Shown here: positions 1 to 11,159 of the stretch, in pieces
How the letters are laid out: every line of letters starts with the position of its first letter
Numbering within the stretch: position 1 is the first letter of the stretch
Assembly: GCA_049999805.1 (NCBI GenBank)
Contig: JBNGIO010006396.1
Location: 347,691-397,008, forward strand
Direction: 5' to 3'
DNA: 49,318 nt
Source of the DNA: Folioceros fuciformis
Taxonomy: Eukaryota > Anthocerotophyta > Anthocerotopsida > Anthocerotales
Program-made: the position numbers and the translations under genes
Notes under the pieces: model-generated
What the model was told of the DNA's origin: nothing
Databases searched by the model: none
Seen by the model: the letters and a program-made list of their open reading frames with translations, nothing else

Positions 1-602
1 GAACAAGAGGATGCTTATAAATTTGAATTCAAATACTTGTTTATCTTGGCCAGAAAGTTTGTGAGAATAAGACATATAAAAACCCTAAACCCTAAGATTT
101 CAAAGTTTAGGATTAAGGATTTAAGATTTAGGGTTTAGAGAGAGAACCAAAGTTATTTGCCGAGTTTTAACCTTCATTAGTTGTAAGAGATAGTGTTAAA
201 GCCATGGGTTACGTGTGAATGTATTAGGCTATTGAACGAACCCTAGACCCTAAACCCTAAGACCACACACTATGTCATTATATAGTAACCCCTCATGGTT
301 TATGTCATGACTTTTAGTGTCAATATTAAAGCCAATTCTTATAGTTACTTGGATTGTCCTTAGTTTTTCTAGCTAAGGGTGTTCTTCTTGAAAGCTATAT
401 AGGTAGGATTCATTATCTCAAATTGGCTCTACTCGTTGATCTTGTGATCGTATTGAATAAAGATGAATTAATGTATATTTTAATTAAATTAAATATATGT
501 AGATAAGAAGGATTGACAACTTCACTATTATGTATATATGTGTTTTGATTCTCCTTTGCTCCAATCTTTACCAAAGCATAATACTTCTTTAGTACACACT
601 TG

Positions 603-629
603 TTTAGGGTTTAGGGTTTAGGGTTTAGG
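603..629. repeat. Interstitial telomere-like repeat
   Basis: Three exact TTTAGGG units in tandem are followed by a TTTAGGA variant. This is the longest uninterrupted run of the plant telomere motif in the left spacer. Confidence 0.8.
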
Positions 630-813
630 ATTAGGGTAAGACTCACTTTGTTGACAAGTACATTCCTTTCCAAGTTGGACACCATTTTATCCTTTTTGCC
701 ATTCGAATCCATGAGAGGACATATGCAAGGTATTTTCCAAATTTTTGAAGTCTTGTACCAAGGGAGTTCACAACGAGAATAATGGGCTTGGTATTCCTCT
801 TAGACAAAGGGAA

Positions 814-1000
814 TCTATTGCTCAATAGCTAGCATTGGCAAAGGGTTTCTATCGCTCAATAGCTAGAATTGGCCAAGGGTTTCTATTGCTCAATAGCTAG
901 CATTGGCTAATGCCATATATAAGATGACAATGTTGGCAGGAGTGGAAGAGTATTCTACATTTCTCAACAGCTAGCGTTGGCTAATGCCATATATGGGATG
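814..1000. repeat. 34-bp tandem repeat plus diverged copy
   Basis: Three copies of a 34-base unit begin at 814, 848 and 882; each contains the core CTCAATAGCTAG followed by ATTGGC. A diverged fourth copy lies at about 958-1000 and shares the sequence GGCTAATGCCATATA with the end of the third. No coding role is apparent. Confidence 0.7.
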
Positions 1001-1240
1001 AGAAATGTCGTCAACAACTCCAATGGTTTTCTCCTCCCAGACAACGAAGTTAGGTGCTATTGGTAGTAATAAGGGTTTAGGGTTTAATAAGCTTTCAGGG
1101 GATACCATGCTATTGGAAGTAATAAGCTTTCAGGTGGTATCCTCTAGTGTCCTTATCATTGGTAGTCATTAAGCTTCATGGGGTTAGGTGTTATTGGGAG
1201 TTATTAGGCTTGAGGGATTAGTTCTAGTGTTCCGCACCAT

Positions 1241-1280
1241 TTATCTCCCTTTCTAGGTGTTTATCTCCCTTTCTAGGTGT
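1241..1280. repeat. Exact 20-bp tandem duplication
   Basis: The 20 bases at 1241-1260 are repeated exactly at 1261-1280. This looks like a small slippage duplication. Confidence 0.85.
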
Positions 1281-1941
1281 AGATGGTTTTTCCAATTGTT
1301 TTTCTGAAATAAGTAAAAAATCTTCTTAGTACAGGTCTAAACCTTAAACCCTAAACCTAAGTATGAAGATGGTTATAACCCTAAACCCTAAACCTAAAAC
1401 ATGATTAAGAATATAAAATCAATTTTAATCCTGATTATGAAATCCACCATATTATGAAAGGGTGTAAGGTTTGAATTATGTTCGGGTAGTAGAACTCGTA
1501 CTACCATCACTCATACTTTACCTGCTTGTCGTACAAAATTGAAAACAAAAATTACGTTCGTCTTTTTCTTAAAGTTCGTTTATATTATAATACTGTATAT
1601 AATTCGTCCTACGTATATGATGTATTAATTGGTTGAGGCCGGTAACCATGACCGGAATTCGGTGACCGGTGGAGAGGGTAATATTGTAATTATCGGGAAC
1701 GGGAGAGGAATGGAAGACATTTGGCGACAGAGCTGGTGGACGTGGTTACATGGGGCCCGGCCGGGACAATATCCATCTTATCCGCTCTGCACTCCATTGG
1801 CGGAAATGGCCTTCCCCTTATCCTGGCGGCCAGGTGCAGCAAAGAGCTAGAGCAGAAGCTCGCTTCCTTCACGACCCGCTCGGGCCCAAACTTGTCTCAC
1901 GCGCTGAGCACATCCCTGATCTGTCCACCCGCGTTGCAGCT

Positions 1942-3063
1942 ATGGCGGCCGCTCTCTCCACCGGCTCTGCGCTCAAGGCTGCTGCGTCCCTGGCGCAGCC
2001 GAAGCTGGATGCAGCATGCAGCAGTCTCCGCCCGGCATCCAAGGCGTTCGGTCTCAGGCCCTCGGCCTCCAGGGTCTCCTGCTCGCTGCAGGACGATGTG
2101 AACGGCTTCGTCCAGAGGTGCGCTGATGCCGGCAAGGTGGCCGCTATCTCCTTGGCCGCCTCCGCTCTTGTCGCTACTGTAAGTGTCGCGAATGTTGTGG
2201 TTTGATCCGTTCTGTGTGTTTGTGGTGCCGCATTGCCCTGGTGGTTGGTGAGGAATTGCGTGAAGGAGGGACGCGGGGTTTTGATGTGTGTTGTCTTGTT
2301 GTAGGGAGCGGCTAACGCCGAGGGACCTCCGGCAAGGCTGACGCTGAACGAGATCAACAGCGAGACCTACTTGCAAGTGAAGGGGACGGGGAAGGCTAAT
2401 CAGTGCCCCAAGGTTGAGGACGGCTCGGCGTCCTTCACCATCCCGTCCGGGAGTTACAATGTGAAGAAGTTGTGCCTTGAGCCGACTTCCTTCACCGTGA
2501 AGGCGGAGGGCCAGTTGAAGGGATCTGGAGAGTCGTTCCAGAAGACCAAGCTCATGACCAGGCTGACCTACACCTTGGACGAGATCACAGGGCCGTTGGA
2601 AGTGGGTGACGGCAGTATTAGGTTCAAGGAAGTTGACGGCATCGACTACGCCGCCGTCACAGTTCAGCTGCCCGGAGGCGAAAGGGTGCCATTTCTCTTC
2701 ACCATCAAGGAGTTGGAAGCATCCGGAACCCCGGAGGCCTTCGGCGGAAAGTTCATTGTGCCTGCCTACAGAGGCTCCTCTTTCTTGGACCCGAAGGGCA
2801 GGGGTGGATCCACCGGCTACGACAACGCCGTAGCTCTGCCTGCGGGAGGCCGTGGTGACGAGGATGACCTCGCCAAGGAGAACAACAAGAATACCGAGGT
2901 GCTGGAAGGCAGCATCACCTTCAGCATTGCCGAGTCCAATCCTGAGACGAAAGAATTCGCAGGAGTGTTCGAGTCCTTCCAGCCCTCTGATACTGACTTG
3001 GGATCCAAGGCTCCCAAGGAGGTCAAGATCCAGGGCATTTTCTACGCCCTCCTAGATGACTAG
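1942..3063 (+). CDS. psbO: Oxygen-evolving enhancer protein 1 (PsbO), plastid precursor
   Basis: Exons 1942-2178 and 2305-3063 encode 331 residues, the usual PsbO precursor length. PsbO is the 33-kDa manganese-stabilising extrinsic subunit of photosystem II on the thylakoid lumen side. The first ~58 residues resemble a stromal transit peptide ([10 protein letters not shown] start). A hydrophobic lumen-targeting stretch ([15 protein letters not shown], then GAANA) follows, and the mature protein probably starts at Glu85 ([12 protein letters not shown]). The conserved disulfide cysteines are at 113 and 136 (NQCPKVEDG and [10 protein letters not shown]). Other family signatures are [28 protein letters not shown] and the C-terminal KIQGIFYA. 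The single 126-base intron falls in the lumen-targeting segment, in phase 0. An in-frame upstream codon at 1750 would add 64 residues unlike any transit peptide, so ATG 1942 was chosen. Identification is very secure. Confidence 0.97.
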
Positions 3064-3989
3064 ATGATAACTGCAGCCTTGTTCATATATTGTTCTGTAA
3101 CAATTTGTATCTCAAGAAAACGCAAGTATGCAACTGCGTCACCATAAACTCGTCGTGTGGAAGCGTTCATCAGGCGTGCTTTCCTGTTGCAAAGTGGTTG
3201 ATGGGCACCCTCTCTGCGACACTCTCTTATACTGGGAGTGAAGTCCCTCTTGTGCTAGCTATGATGCACGAAGTTGCATCTTGTGAGAAATTGTAGCACT
3301 GTGAGAATTTGGATATGTCCAGGAGAAGATGACATCAGCCTTGTGGCCTGGGGCACTCAGGTCTTGCGATCTAAGAGTGAAGTTTTGAGGTGCTGATGCA
3401 GTGTCAGGACAACAACGGGTGTGGAGGAAACCTGGCATCTTGCGCATTTCTTGCGAAGTGGAGAAGACTGTATCTGCTATTGCTTTGTCTGGAGATGGTG
3501 TAGAGTTCCCAAACTGTTCTGAAACATGTCTAGTGTCCTTCATAGCAGGAAGCTCCACACCACAGTTCTTACTACGATTCCGCAGTGGCAATCAGCCATT
3601 CCGTGCCATGCCTTCCATGACCAAGTGAAGTTTGTCAGGCTTGCAATTCTTCAGGCCCTTCCTCTCGCGCACATGCAGGACCAGCGTAGCATTTGAGCAA
3701 GGCTGGACTGCTCCGATTCACCTTCGTCAAGGTCTACTAAGCACCCAACTTATGTGCAAAGTGGTGAAGGAAGAAAGGAGTTAAAACAACAAAAGTTGGA
3801 ATCTGAAATTAGGATTACTCTAACCGCCGGTCCCGCAGGAGTACCAACGCTTTAGATGTCCAAAGCCATAGCGGGAAGAGCAGCAAGCAGCAGCGAGCTC
3901 AGGAGCCCAGCGGATGCTGCCCGTGCTGGGTTTGCTTTGCTGTAGCTCTGCCGCCCGGTGAGCCAGAGCAGCAGCAGGAGCAAAGCGCC
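3064..3989. other. Intergenic region between psbO and glutaredoxin gene
   Basis: This holds the presumed psbO 3' UTR and the promoter or 5' UTR of the next gene. The small frames on both strands have no recognisable composition or splice structure. No RNA gene or repeat was seen. Confidence 0.6.
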
Positions 3990-5021
3990 ATGTTATCTGC
4001 TTGTAGAGCGGCAGCCAGCTCCCTGCGGGGCAAACCTGCAGGTCCGAAGTTTGGTTGCAACAATGTGTGTCTTGCGATCATGGTTCTTGAGGACGGTGGT
4101 AGGGTTTCTGAGCTTGCTTGTGTTGGGGGAGCAGGGTCTGTGGCAGCGGCTTGGAATCGGGCCAGCCAGCGATTGGGTCTCAGCACTGGCGACAGCGCGA
4201 ATTCCCATGACGACTTCAAGCCTGTGCTCAAGGCGCCGGATGCCGCGCAACCTGTGCTGGAGCACATCGAAAAGGTTCGACTCCGGCCGTGCGGGCGAGG
4301 GCTGCAAGGGCAGCTGAGCTGGATTGCATTGGATTTTGGCACTGTCTGCAGAATTGTAGGGCAATCAGGGGCTGGCCATCTTTCCTTTGCTTCTTTTCGA
4401 TCTGCTCTGCTGCGCGATGTTGCAGGATGTGAAGGAGAATCCGATTATGGTGTACATGAAAGGAATTCCAGAGGCTCCTCAGTGTGGCTTCAGTGCCCTG
4501 GTGGTACGCATTCTGAATGAGCATGGTGAGTTGTCGCGGCCTCGTGCGCGCAACCTAGTCTTGCGAGGGGAAGTGTGGCTCCTACGTGGGTTCTGTCCTC
4601 ACGGGGACAACTATGAAACAAGCTGTGCAGGTGTACCGTTCAAATCAAGAAACGTGTTGGCTGATCCTGAGCTGAGGAGTGGCATCAAAGAGTACAGGTA
4701 CGTGGCATTCGCCTGCTTCGAACGCCCACGGATGGTTGGATCGGACTCTTGACCGTTAAGCCTGCTCAAGGACATCTGCTTGTCGTTGTGGTATTGCAGC
4801 AAGTGGCCAACAGTTCCCCAGGTTTATGTAAATGGAGAGTTTGTCGGTGGATCCGACATCATTTTGAACATGCACAAGGTTTAATCAAATCATCTGCTTA
4901 CCAGCTTCTTGTAGACCTCCTTTTCACAGTGAACATAGGTTTGATGCTTCTCAATTGGCACTTGCAGAATGGAGAGCTCGAAGCCTTGTTCAAAGAGGCC
5001 GGGGTTACCAAGAAGGAGTAG
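3990..5021 (+). CDS. GRXS15: Monothiol CGFS glutaredoxin, mitochondrial GRXS15/Grx5 type
   Basis: Five exons (3990-4274, 4426-4525, 4631-4697, 4800-4878, 4968-5021) encode 194 residues; every junction is GT-AG and phase-consistent. CGFS glutaredoxins bind a [2Fe-2S] cluster with glutathione and pass clusters on in mitochondrial iron-sulfur assembly. Visible motifs are the glutathione-contacting Lys107 (VYMKG), the active site CGFS at 115-118, the WPTVPQ loop with cis-Pro157, and GGSD at 167-170. The HDDFKP segment before the domain is typical of plant GRXS15. The N-terminus ([16 protein letters not shown]) is basic and serine/alanine-rich, as expected for mitochondrial import. The leader of about 75 residues is somewhat long, so a small extra intron in exon 1 is possible. 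Intron 2 has a length divisible by three and no stop, so the unspliced frame stays open across it. Confidence 0.93.
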
Positions 5022-5513
5022 AGCTAGGTTGCTGGGTTCAGCTGTAACTGTTATTTGCTCACGACTGGGTGAGTTGTTTAGGTAGCCTCTGTTTCTGGCA
5101 GTCTTCAAATGGGGACGGAGCAAGCAAGAATTGCGGATCGTGGACCAGAAAGAATTACGACGGTGTTCCCCTGTTCGATGTGGGAATAAGTGGACAGGAT
5201 TTTTTTTGTTTTTGATCTGTCTGTCTGACTTAATTTGGAAGGAGGTCTAGTTCATGGAGCAATTTTGGCTTAGCCTACTGATTAGGTGTGAGGTTGTGAA
5301 CATTTATGCGGTTGTTCAGGCTTCCTCTGTTGACCATCGAATTCGTCCAAGATGACATTTTGGCTGGTCCATGTCTCCGCAGGGTGGCTGCTTACATGAC
5401 TTTACGGTTGTGACCTGAAGCTGTGGTTCCTCGAGGAAGCATGAGCTTCCAGACTTGGAAGACTGCAGGTGTATGCTATACAGAGACGAAAGATGCAGAG
5501 AAGTTCAGGAGAC
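5022..5513. other. Intergenic, convergent 3' ends
   Basis: This stretch lies between the 3' end of the glutaredoxin gene (+) and the 3' end of the next gene (minus). It contains UTR-like sequence and a T-rich run near 5200. No gene or repeat is seen. Confidence 0.5.
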
Positions 5514-6798
5514 CTACAAAATCACGGCGACAGGATTTTTAGAATTCGAAGCATCTTGCTGCTTCCTGAAAAGATATCTCCTGCCGCAGACGGGGGGCCT
5601 TATTTTCTTCTCAGCTATGAGACTATCTTCATCTAGCTTTGCCTGCAAAATTGCGGCTTCCTTTTCGGCCAGCAGATCTGCCATGAGACGCCGCTTCTTC
5701 ACTCCTGGGGAGTCGGGATCTGGTCGTGCTAGCACGGCCTGTGACCTGTTGTTCTTGCTGGGCTTTCGGCAAAGCTTCCCTTTCTTGCCCGCAGCGAGAG
5801 CCTCACCAGCAGGAACCGGAGCCTCACCCGCAGCAACAGGAGCCTCACGAGCTGGACCAGCAGTAGCCTCACGAGCTTGAGCAGCAGGAGCCTGACGAGC
5901 TGGAGCAGCAGTAGCCTGACGAGCTGGAGCAGCAGTAGCCTCACGAGCTGGAGCAGCAGTAGCCTCAGCAGCTGGAGCAGCAGTAGCCTCGCTAGCTGGA
6001 GCAGCAGTAGCCTCAGCAGCTGGAGCAGCAGGAGCCACAGCAGGTGTGTTGTCTCCTCTATCCTGGCACATACGCTCTTGTCGCTCCAAGGCCTCAGGCT
6101 TTTGCACTATCTGGGTTCGAACACCTGCGACGTTTTCAGTTGCGTGACCTCCGTTTCCAGCCTCACCCACCGGGGCTGTTGGTGCTGGCGCAGGAAGGGA
6201 TCCTCTGGAAGGAACCGACGATTGCTGCTGCACTGGGTGGCTGACTGCTGCACCCGCTACGACCTCTGATGCTCCAAGAGCAGGAGGAGGGAGTGGCGTT
6301 CCTGGGTGCTCTCCGTCGCGTCTTCCAGCTGTAGGCGGCCGTTCAACAGCAGCAGCAGTAGGGGGGGTCCGGTTACCTGCCGCAATGCCACGCAGCTTGT
6401 CTTGCGTCAAAGGATCCAGGATGCCAGGGAATGGAGAGGAGGTCGGTAAAGGAGGTACCTGTATGAGATGGATGAACGACGTGCACCAACGAACTGTGCA
6501 ACAGGGATTGGAGGTACTGCGCACGGTTTTCCTTCTCCCTGCGCTTCAGCTCCATTTTCTGCGAAATCTGCAGCACAAACTCTTCGTGGATTTTGGCTGC
6601 CACCTGCACTCTCCTGAACATTTCTAGCTCGTAGTCCGCATGCTCCTTGGTCTTACATTCCAGCAACTTCCCTAGCTGGACAAGCTCCTCATCCGCCTGT
6701 GCCATGGCGCTTCTGGCCTGCTCTGCCTCCAATGCCATCTCCCGAACCAGGTTTCCATGCGCCCGGATGAAGAGCTCCTGCGCCTCCTTCACTCCCAT
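5514..6798 (-). CDS. Coiled-coil and Ala/Pro-repeat protein, short relative of the WELRYWR family
   Basis: Not a recognised family. Exons 6798-6459 and 6376-5514 give 400 residues with a phase-1 GT-AG intron of 82 bases. The first in-frame ATG reads MGVKEAQ, which lines up with the starts of the two large family-1 genes (MILEEAQ and MGMSEAQ). Exon 1 is a charged coiled coil (about residues 5-105) with a KRREKEN segment matching KRRENE in those genes, and its intron phase is also 1. Exon 2 is proline/alanine-rich and holds an 8-residue EATAAPAR-type array. It then becomes basic (GKKGKLCRK and VKKRR, possible nuclear signals) and ends with a short helix rich in Ala, Glu and Lys. The WELRYWR core and the terminal Cys exon are absent. 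It may be a truncated relative or a gene sharing only the first exon. Function unknown. Confidence 0.55.
5796..6036 (-). repeat. 24-bp tandem repeat coding EATAAPAR
   Basis: About ten imperfect 24-base units lie in the coding frame. Each encodes an octapeptide of the form EATAAPAR/Q/A/S. The right-hand (protein N-terminal) units are more regular; the left-hand ones drift to EAPVPAG. It resembles a slippage-generated low-complexity linker. Confidence 0.8.
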
Positions 6799-7290
6799 CC
6801 CTGCCAGTCGAACTGCAAGTCCGCCGCACTGCAAGAAGCATTGCGAACTCCACCCAACAAGGCAGCGCCCGACATGCACCTGCTTTCTTTTCCCCTGAAT
6901 CAGTTGCTTTCTTGAGTCTCCTTACCTGCCCGTTACAAGGCATCCGAAGTACAGGTGCGTACTGGACTCTCCCAATCGTTGTTCGCATCACTTCAACTTT
7001 TGCGACGTGCGTCACGGCCTTAAAGGGCGTCACTAATACCCAGCACGGTGTGGTGCTTGCACGGATTCGGCTACCTTGCTCTCATGTTTCCTACTTGCTT
7101 CAGCTCTAGGGGAATGGGTGGATCCCGTGAAAGAGGCAAGCATTTACAAGCATTTACTTCCAGTCCTTTCAGGAATGCCTGAACGGACGCCTGTTCAAGG
7201 CAGGTTGTTGAGGGCAGCATCGTTGCCTGCGGATCTGCACATGTTTGTAGTTGATCTACTACGGATGTACTGGATCCTGCTGCTTCTGGT

Positions 7291-10200
7291 TTATGTACTG
7301 ACAGGAGGGCTGGTGGGGCTGGTGGGGGGAATTTTGTCAGCTGCTGCCAAGCTGATGCACTGGATCCTGCCATCCACGAAGACCACCACATGCTTGCAGT
7401 CACACGGGCTATAGTGAATCACGTCTGCCTCGCACCTGGAACACCATGTGGAAGAAAGGGTGAGAAATCTGAACATTGAATGCTGCGGTAGGGACCCACA
7501 AAATGTTGGTCAGAATTGGGGGGCTCACCATCTTTCAGTTTCCTTGGACAGGATGTCGAACCTCCTTCCCTCCAGAGCATGGCCGAAGGCCAGCCATCTG
7601 TCATCTTCCTTCTCGGATGCAGCATTTCTGTCCATAGCACTTTTGGTGGGCGATTTCACCTGCACCAGCTTCACCAGCTCGCGTCCTGCCTCCGGGAGCT
7701 GGCCTGCTTGCACCAGCGCAGCAGATCCTGCGGCCGCGCATTCCACAGGCCCCGGCAGAGCATCTGACTCAGACTGCGTCGGGGGCTGGAATCTCCAGTA
7801 CCGCAGCTCCCAGTCAGAGAAGAGTTCTCGGGCTCTCCGCACCCGGAACTGGTGCTGCACAGACTGGAGCTCCCTGGTTCTGGTGGGAAACGCCTTCACG
7901 TAGTTCTGGATCAACTCCTTCACATGCTTCCGTGTTTCGCTGTAGCGGTCGAGCTTGAAGCCGGTCTTCCCGAAGGCTAGTATCATGTTCGGCAGTGTCG
8001 TCAATTCCTTATCGGCGACGCTGTCTGTTGCGGATGCCACGGGTTCGTCGTTGGCGTTGCCGCTGCTGACGAGAGGATTCCTGACCCTTCCCTTCAAAAC
8101 TGCTTTGGCCTCGCTGCTTTCCTTCAACTTCACTTTTGACTCTTGCTTTGCTGCAGTTGCTCGCCTCAACCGCTCCTTCAACCGGAGCATAAACTCGCTG
8201 GAGAAGCCGGAGAAGATCTGGCGAAACCCTTCCGAGCTCAAGCCTGCCGCGTCATGCCATCCCTCCAGGTTGAAGTCCCATGGCTCCACCACAGCCACAT
8301 ACGAGGGAATCTTGAGGTGCGCTGGGTCGACGGCGAGCTTCTCGGGGTACTCTGTCTCCCGCAGCTCCCTTTCTATCCTGCTCGACATGGTGGTGAGAAA
8401 CCGCGCTTTGGAGGATGCATAGTTCCCTCTCTGTCGCACTTCTGGGGAGTTCTCCCTGAGCAACTTTCTCTTCTGGCTGTAGGCTTGAATCTGTGCCTTC
8501 CTCTTTTTCTGGCTGTTTGAAGGCTTCTTCGCCTGCTGCTGCTGCAGTCGGAGGCTGTCGTTGCATGTATCATCCAGTATACTTCTTTCCGCACATGCGA
8601 GGGGCTTGGGAGGTCTCCCCCGCTTCCCCAGAATCTGCCAGGCCCGCCACTGGTGGAAGTCCTTCCGATGCGCATTCAGAGATCTCAGCTCTGAGAACCG
8701 TCGGTCGCAGCTGTTGTCCGTGCCTGTGCCACTCAGCTTGCAGATGTATGTCTTCACGCCGTCTTCCACAGTCTCCTCCCACGTTCCATCCTTCTCCTTG
8801 GTCCTGTTTCTCACGGGATCGTCTGCAAACATGGGAGCAAGCCGTCACCGAACTACCTACCCTCTACCACCTTCGCTCACCATCCACGTTAGTTTCTTGG
8901 TTGTGCAGCCTCGCAGAGCTATAGTCCTCACCTTCTGGAGAGCCGAGTGCAAGGATGTCCAGCCTCGGAAGTCCAGCTCCGCACAAGCGCTTCACTTTCT
9001 CACCATCAGCCTGCAACCCAGGTATGCGCCGTGAAGAGTGTAACAACAGCATACTTGCGAGCTAGTGTTTGAACATAGCGACAGGACTACTAGGTACATG
9101 TGGAGGAAGAAAGTACTTCAGAAGCCTGGAGGACGCCTGGCTCTGCTTTGTTGTCATCACTCGAGCTTGGGACAGGACTCAGTGGTGCTTGCTCCTGTTC
9201 ATCGGACCTCAGGTCGTTACCTTGCAACTCGGCTCCAACTTCCTTCTGTCATGAACCAAGACACATCCATTCCAAGCCCATAGTCACCCATTTCGACCTG
9301 GAGCATGTTCTTTTAAGGAAATATCACACCCTTTTCAGGCACTGTCAACTTCCCTTCAGGCAATATCACGCCCATGTTAGCCTGTAGCTGGTGCATGTCA
9401 GCAAATCGCACACCCATCTCATGATCAGCCATTGTCACAAACTTTACCTTTCCATGACAACCGTCCACTGCAACAACGGTAGCCCCTCCCAAACTCCCCG
9501 GGCCTTGCTCCTCCTCCTCACCCGGCCCGCGCCCCACCTCCGCCCCTTCACTTCCCACCAATCCACGTTCCGGTGGGTCAGGCAGCACCTCCACACCCTT
9601 TTCGACATCAGAGTCTTCCTCTCCCTGGCTCCGGCCACTGTCCACAGAACTCTTAACTGGCGAGCAACCCACGGACTTCTCTACCGGGGCCAAGGTTTTA
9701 CAATGCGGGTGATCTTCCCCAACAATCTTCTTGAACACCCTTCTCCTCCTCTTACTCAAGTTTCGATCACACATCACGTCCTCCCCCTTGTTCCCCGTAG
9801 GAGGCGCAATCACCGCTTCCTGATCAGGACCCGGCTCATCGTCCAGGTCAGAATCCAGGTTAATCACCCGTTCTAGATTGTTCAAGACTTCCACTTCTAA
9901 CCTCCTGGCGACCTCCTCCCGTTGCCCCGCTTCTTCAACTTTGATTTCCACGGTGGTGAAGACCACCGGCCTCTCACCACCTTCACTCACACCAACAACA
10001 CCTGCAACGGGCGATGCTATAATTTCATTAGCTTACCCCTACCTTCACAAAACGCAGGATGGCATGAACAGAAGGAAAGTTCTGCACATTTATTGACCAA
10101 CGACCTCGACGAAGACGATCGCATGGGAAAAGCGAGCAAGAGCAAAGCACAACCTGCAGACAAAATTGGAACAGACAGATCTCGCTGCAGCTCAGCGAGC

Positions 10201-10481
10201 CTCCTGAGATGCACCATGAGTCCCTCGTTCTCTCTCCTCTTCGTGCTCATGTCTTCCGCCGCCTTCCGCGACAGCTGCTTGTGCCCCATAATCTTGTCCT
10301 CCATCTCCTCCGACATCTTCCGCATCTCGTTCGCATGGGCCCGGCCAATCTCCTCCAGCTCCGACTGCATCTCCCTCAACAATTCATCGTTGCTCTGAAT
10401 CTGCCGTTTCAGCTTTTGGCAAGTGCGGATCACCTGCTGGTGCGCTTGATCCTGCAGTGCCTGCGCCTCCTCCAGAATCAT
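7291..10481 (-). CDS. WELRYWR-family protein B: coiled coil, C2H2-like finger, AT-hook-like motif, Cys/His tail
   Basis: Unrecognised family. Five exons (10481-10154, 10001-9448, 9010-8932, 8822-7529, 7435-7291) give 799 residues with intron phases 1,0,1,2. Exon 1 is a coiled coil starting MILEEAQ. Exon 2 is acidic with a basic KRRRR patch. Exon 4 opens with a C2H2-like finger (Cys348, Cys359, His372, His377; C-x10-C-x12-H-x4-H) and an AT-hook-like KRGRPPK (387-393). A lysine/arginine-rich stretch and the family core follow, with DFNLEGWHDA near 503 and ARELFSDWELRYWR near 652-664. Exon 4 seems to end in TGG-TGA, but that is a GTGAGC donor. Joining it to exon 5 gives W-CEADVIHYSPCDCKHVVV, matched in the paralog at 27344-30135. 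The two proteins are almost equal in length. A nuclear DNA-binding role is only an inference. Confidence 0.62.
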
Positions 10482-11159
10482 GATTCCCGGCTTCCTTCCA
10501 CCTGCACCTTCCAGAACTTCCTCCACTCCCCGTCACGGAAAAGCGAATTGTTGCAGCAACATTCAATCACCGCCCGATTCCTGCCCTGGGGCACATGAAT
10601 GCTGCTGAATGGCGTGGAATCGAGGGTCCGTCGTGAAGCGAAGCAGGCGGAGTGGTATGGCTGGCATGTAAGGTGTTACACTTCCTCCATCCCCAAGTCG
10701 GTAGTAGGCCAGGAATGGGAACGGGTCCAAAGCGCTTGATGAAATCATTGCCGCTGCTGGCAACGCCAACAGCCGTTGTTGTTTCACTAAATTATCATTG
10801 CTCTTCCCTGCTTAGCTGATAACCACTTTTGTTAGTTCACTTTATCTACTCATTTTGTTTGCGTCTGGCAGGACCAAGATGGCAAGATGTGGAGAGAACG
10901 CATCTCGCATCACGCAAGGAGCCTGTCCATATTTTCTCCTGTGTGCAAGCATCGTACGTTCTCATCACCTCTGCACCTTAATATTTCCTACATCTACCTG
11001 CAGAATTTAGTCACACATTAGCCCAACACCCAACCTACTAGGTCTTAATGCAGCCCAATACCCATCTGCACTAAGTAGGGCATTCACATTGTACAGCATG
11101 AAACACAAATAAGCTTTATTTTAACTAGTTCACAGGGAAAACTCATCACCATACATTAT
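10482..11159. other. Intergenic spacer
   Basis: This is the upstream region of the minus-strand gene ending at 10481 and unassigned sequence up to the family-2 relic. No credible gene or repeat is visible. Confidence 0.5.

Larger units (their letters stand above)
1..1620. other. AT-rich intergenic spacer with telomere-like motifs
   Basis: No credible gene is visible here; the only frame of note is a short low-complexity one. The stretch is AT-rich, and plant-type telomere motifs (TTTAGGG or CCCTAAA) occur in scattered pairs and triplets near 81-96, 125-137, 240-260, 603-629, 1073-1086 and 1345-1400. They are separated by unique sequence, so this looks like dispersed interstitial motif, not a chromosome end. 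The last few hundred bases presumably hold the psbO promoter: a TATATA-like run lies near 1595 and an ACGTGG core near 1739, but neither can be assigned with confidence. Confidence 0.6.

Noticed and set aside
1-1400. Left end read as a chromosome end
   Set aside because: The telomere motifs are short, on both strands and separated by unique sequence; a terminal array would be continuous and one-directional.
1750-1941. Longer PsbO start at an upstream in-frame codon
   Set aside because: It would add 64 residues unlike a transit peptide; ATG 1942 gives the family's normal length and targeting signal.
1869-2376. Minus-strand frames of about 160 codons opposite psbO exon 1 and intron
   Set aside because: They are shadows of GC-rich coding sequence; the + strand PsbO reading is unmistakable.
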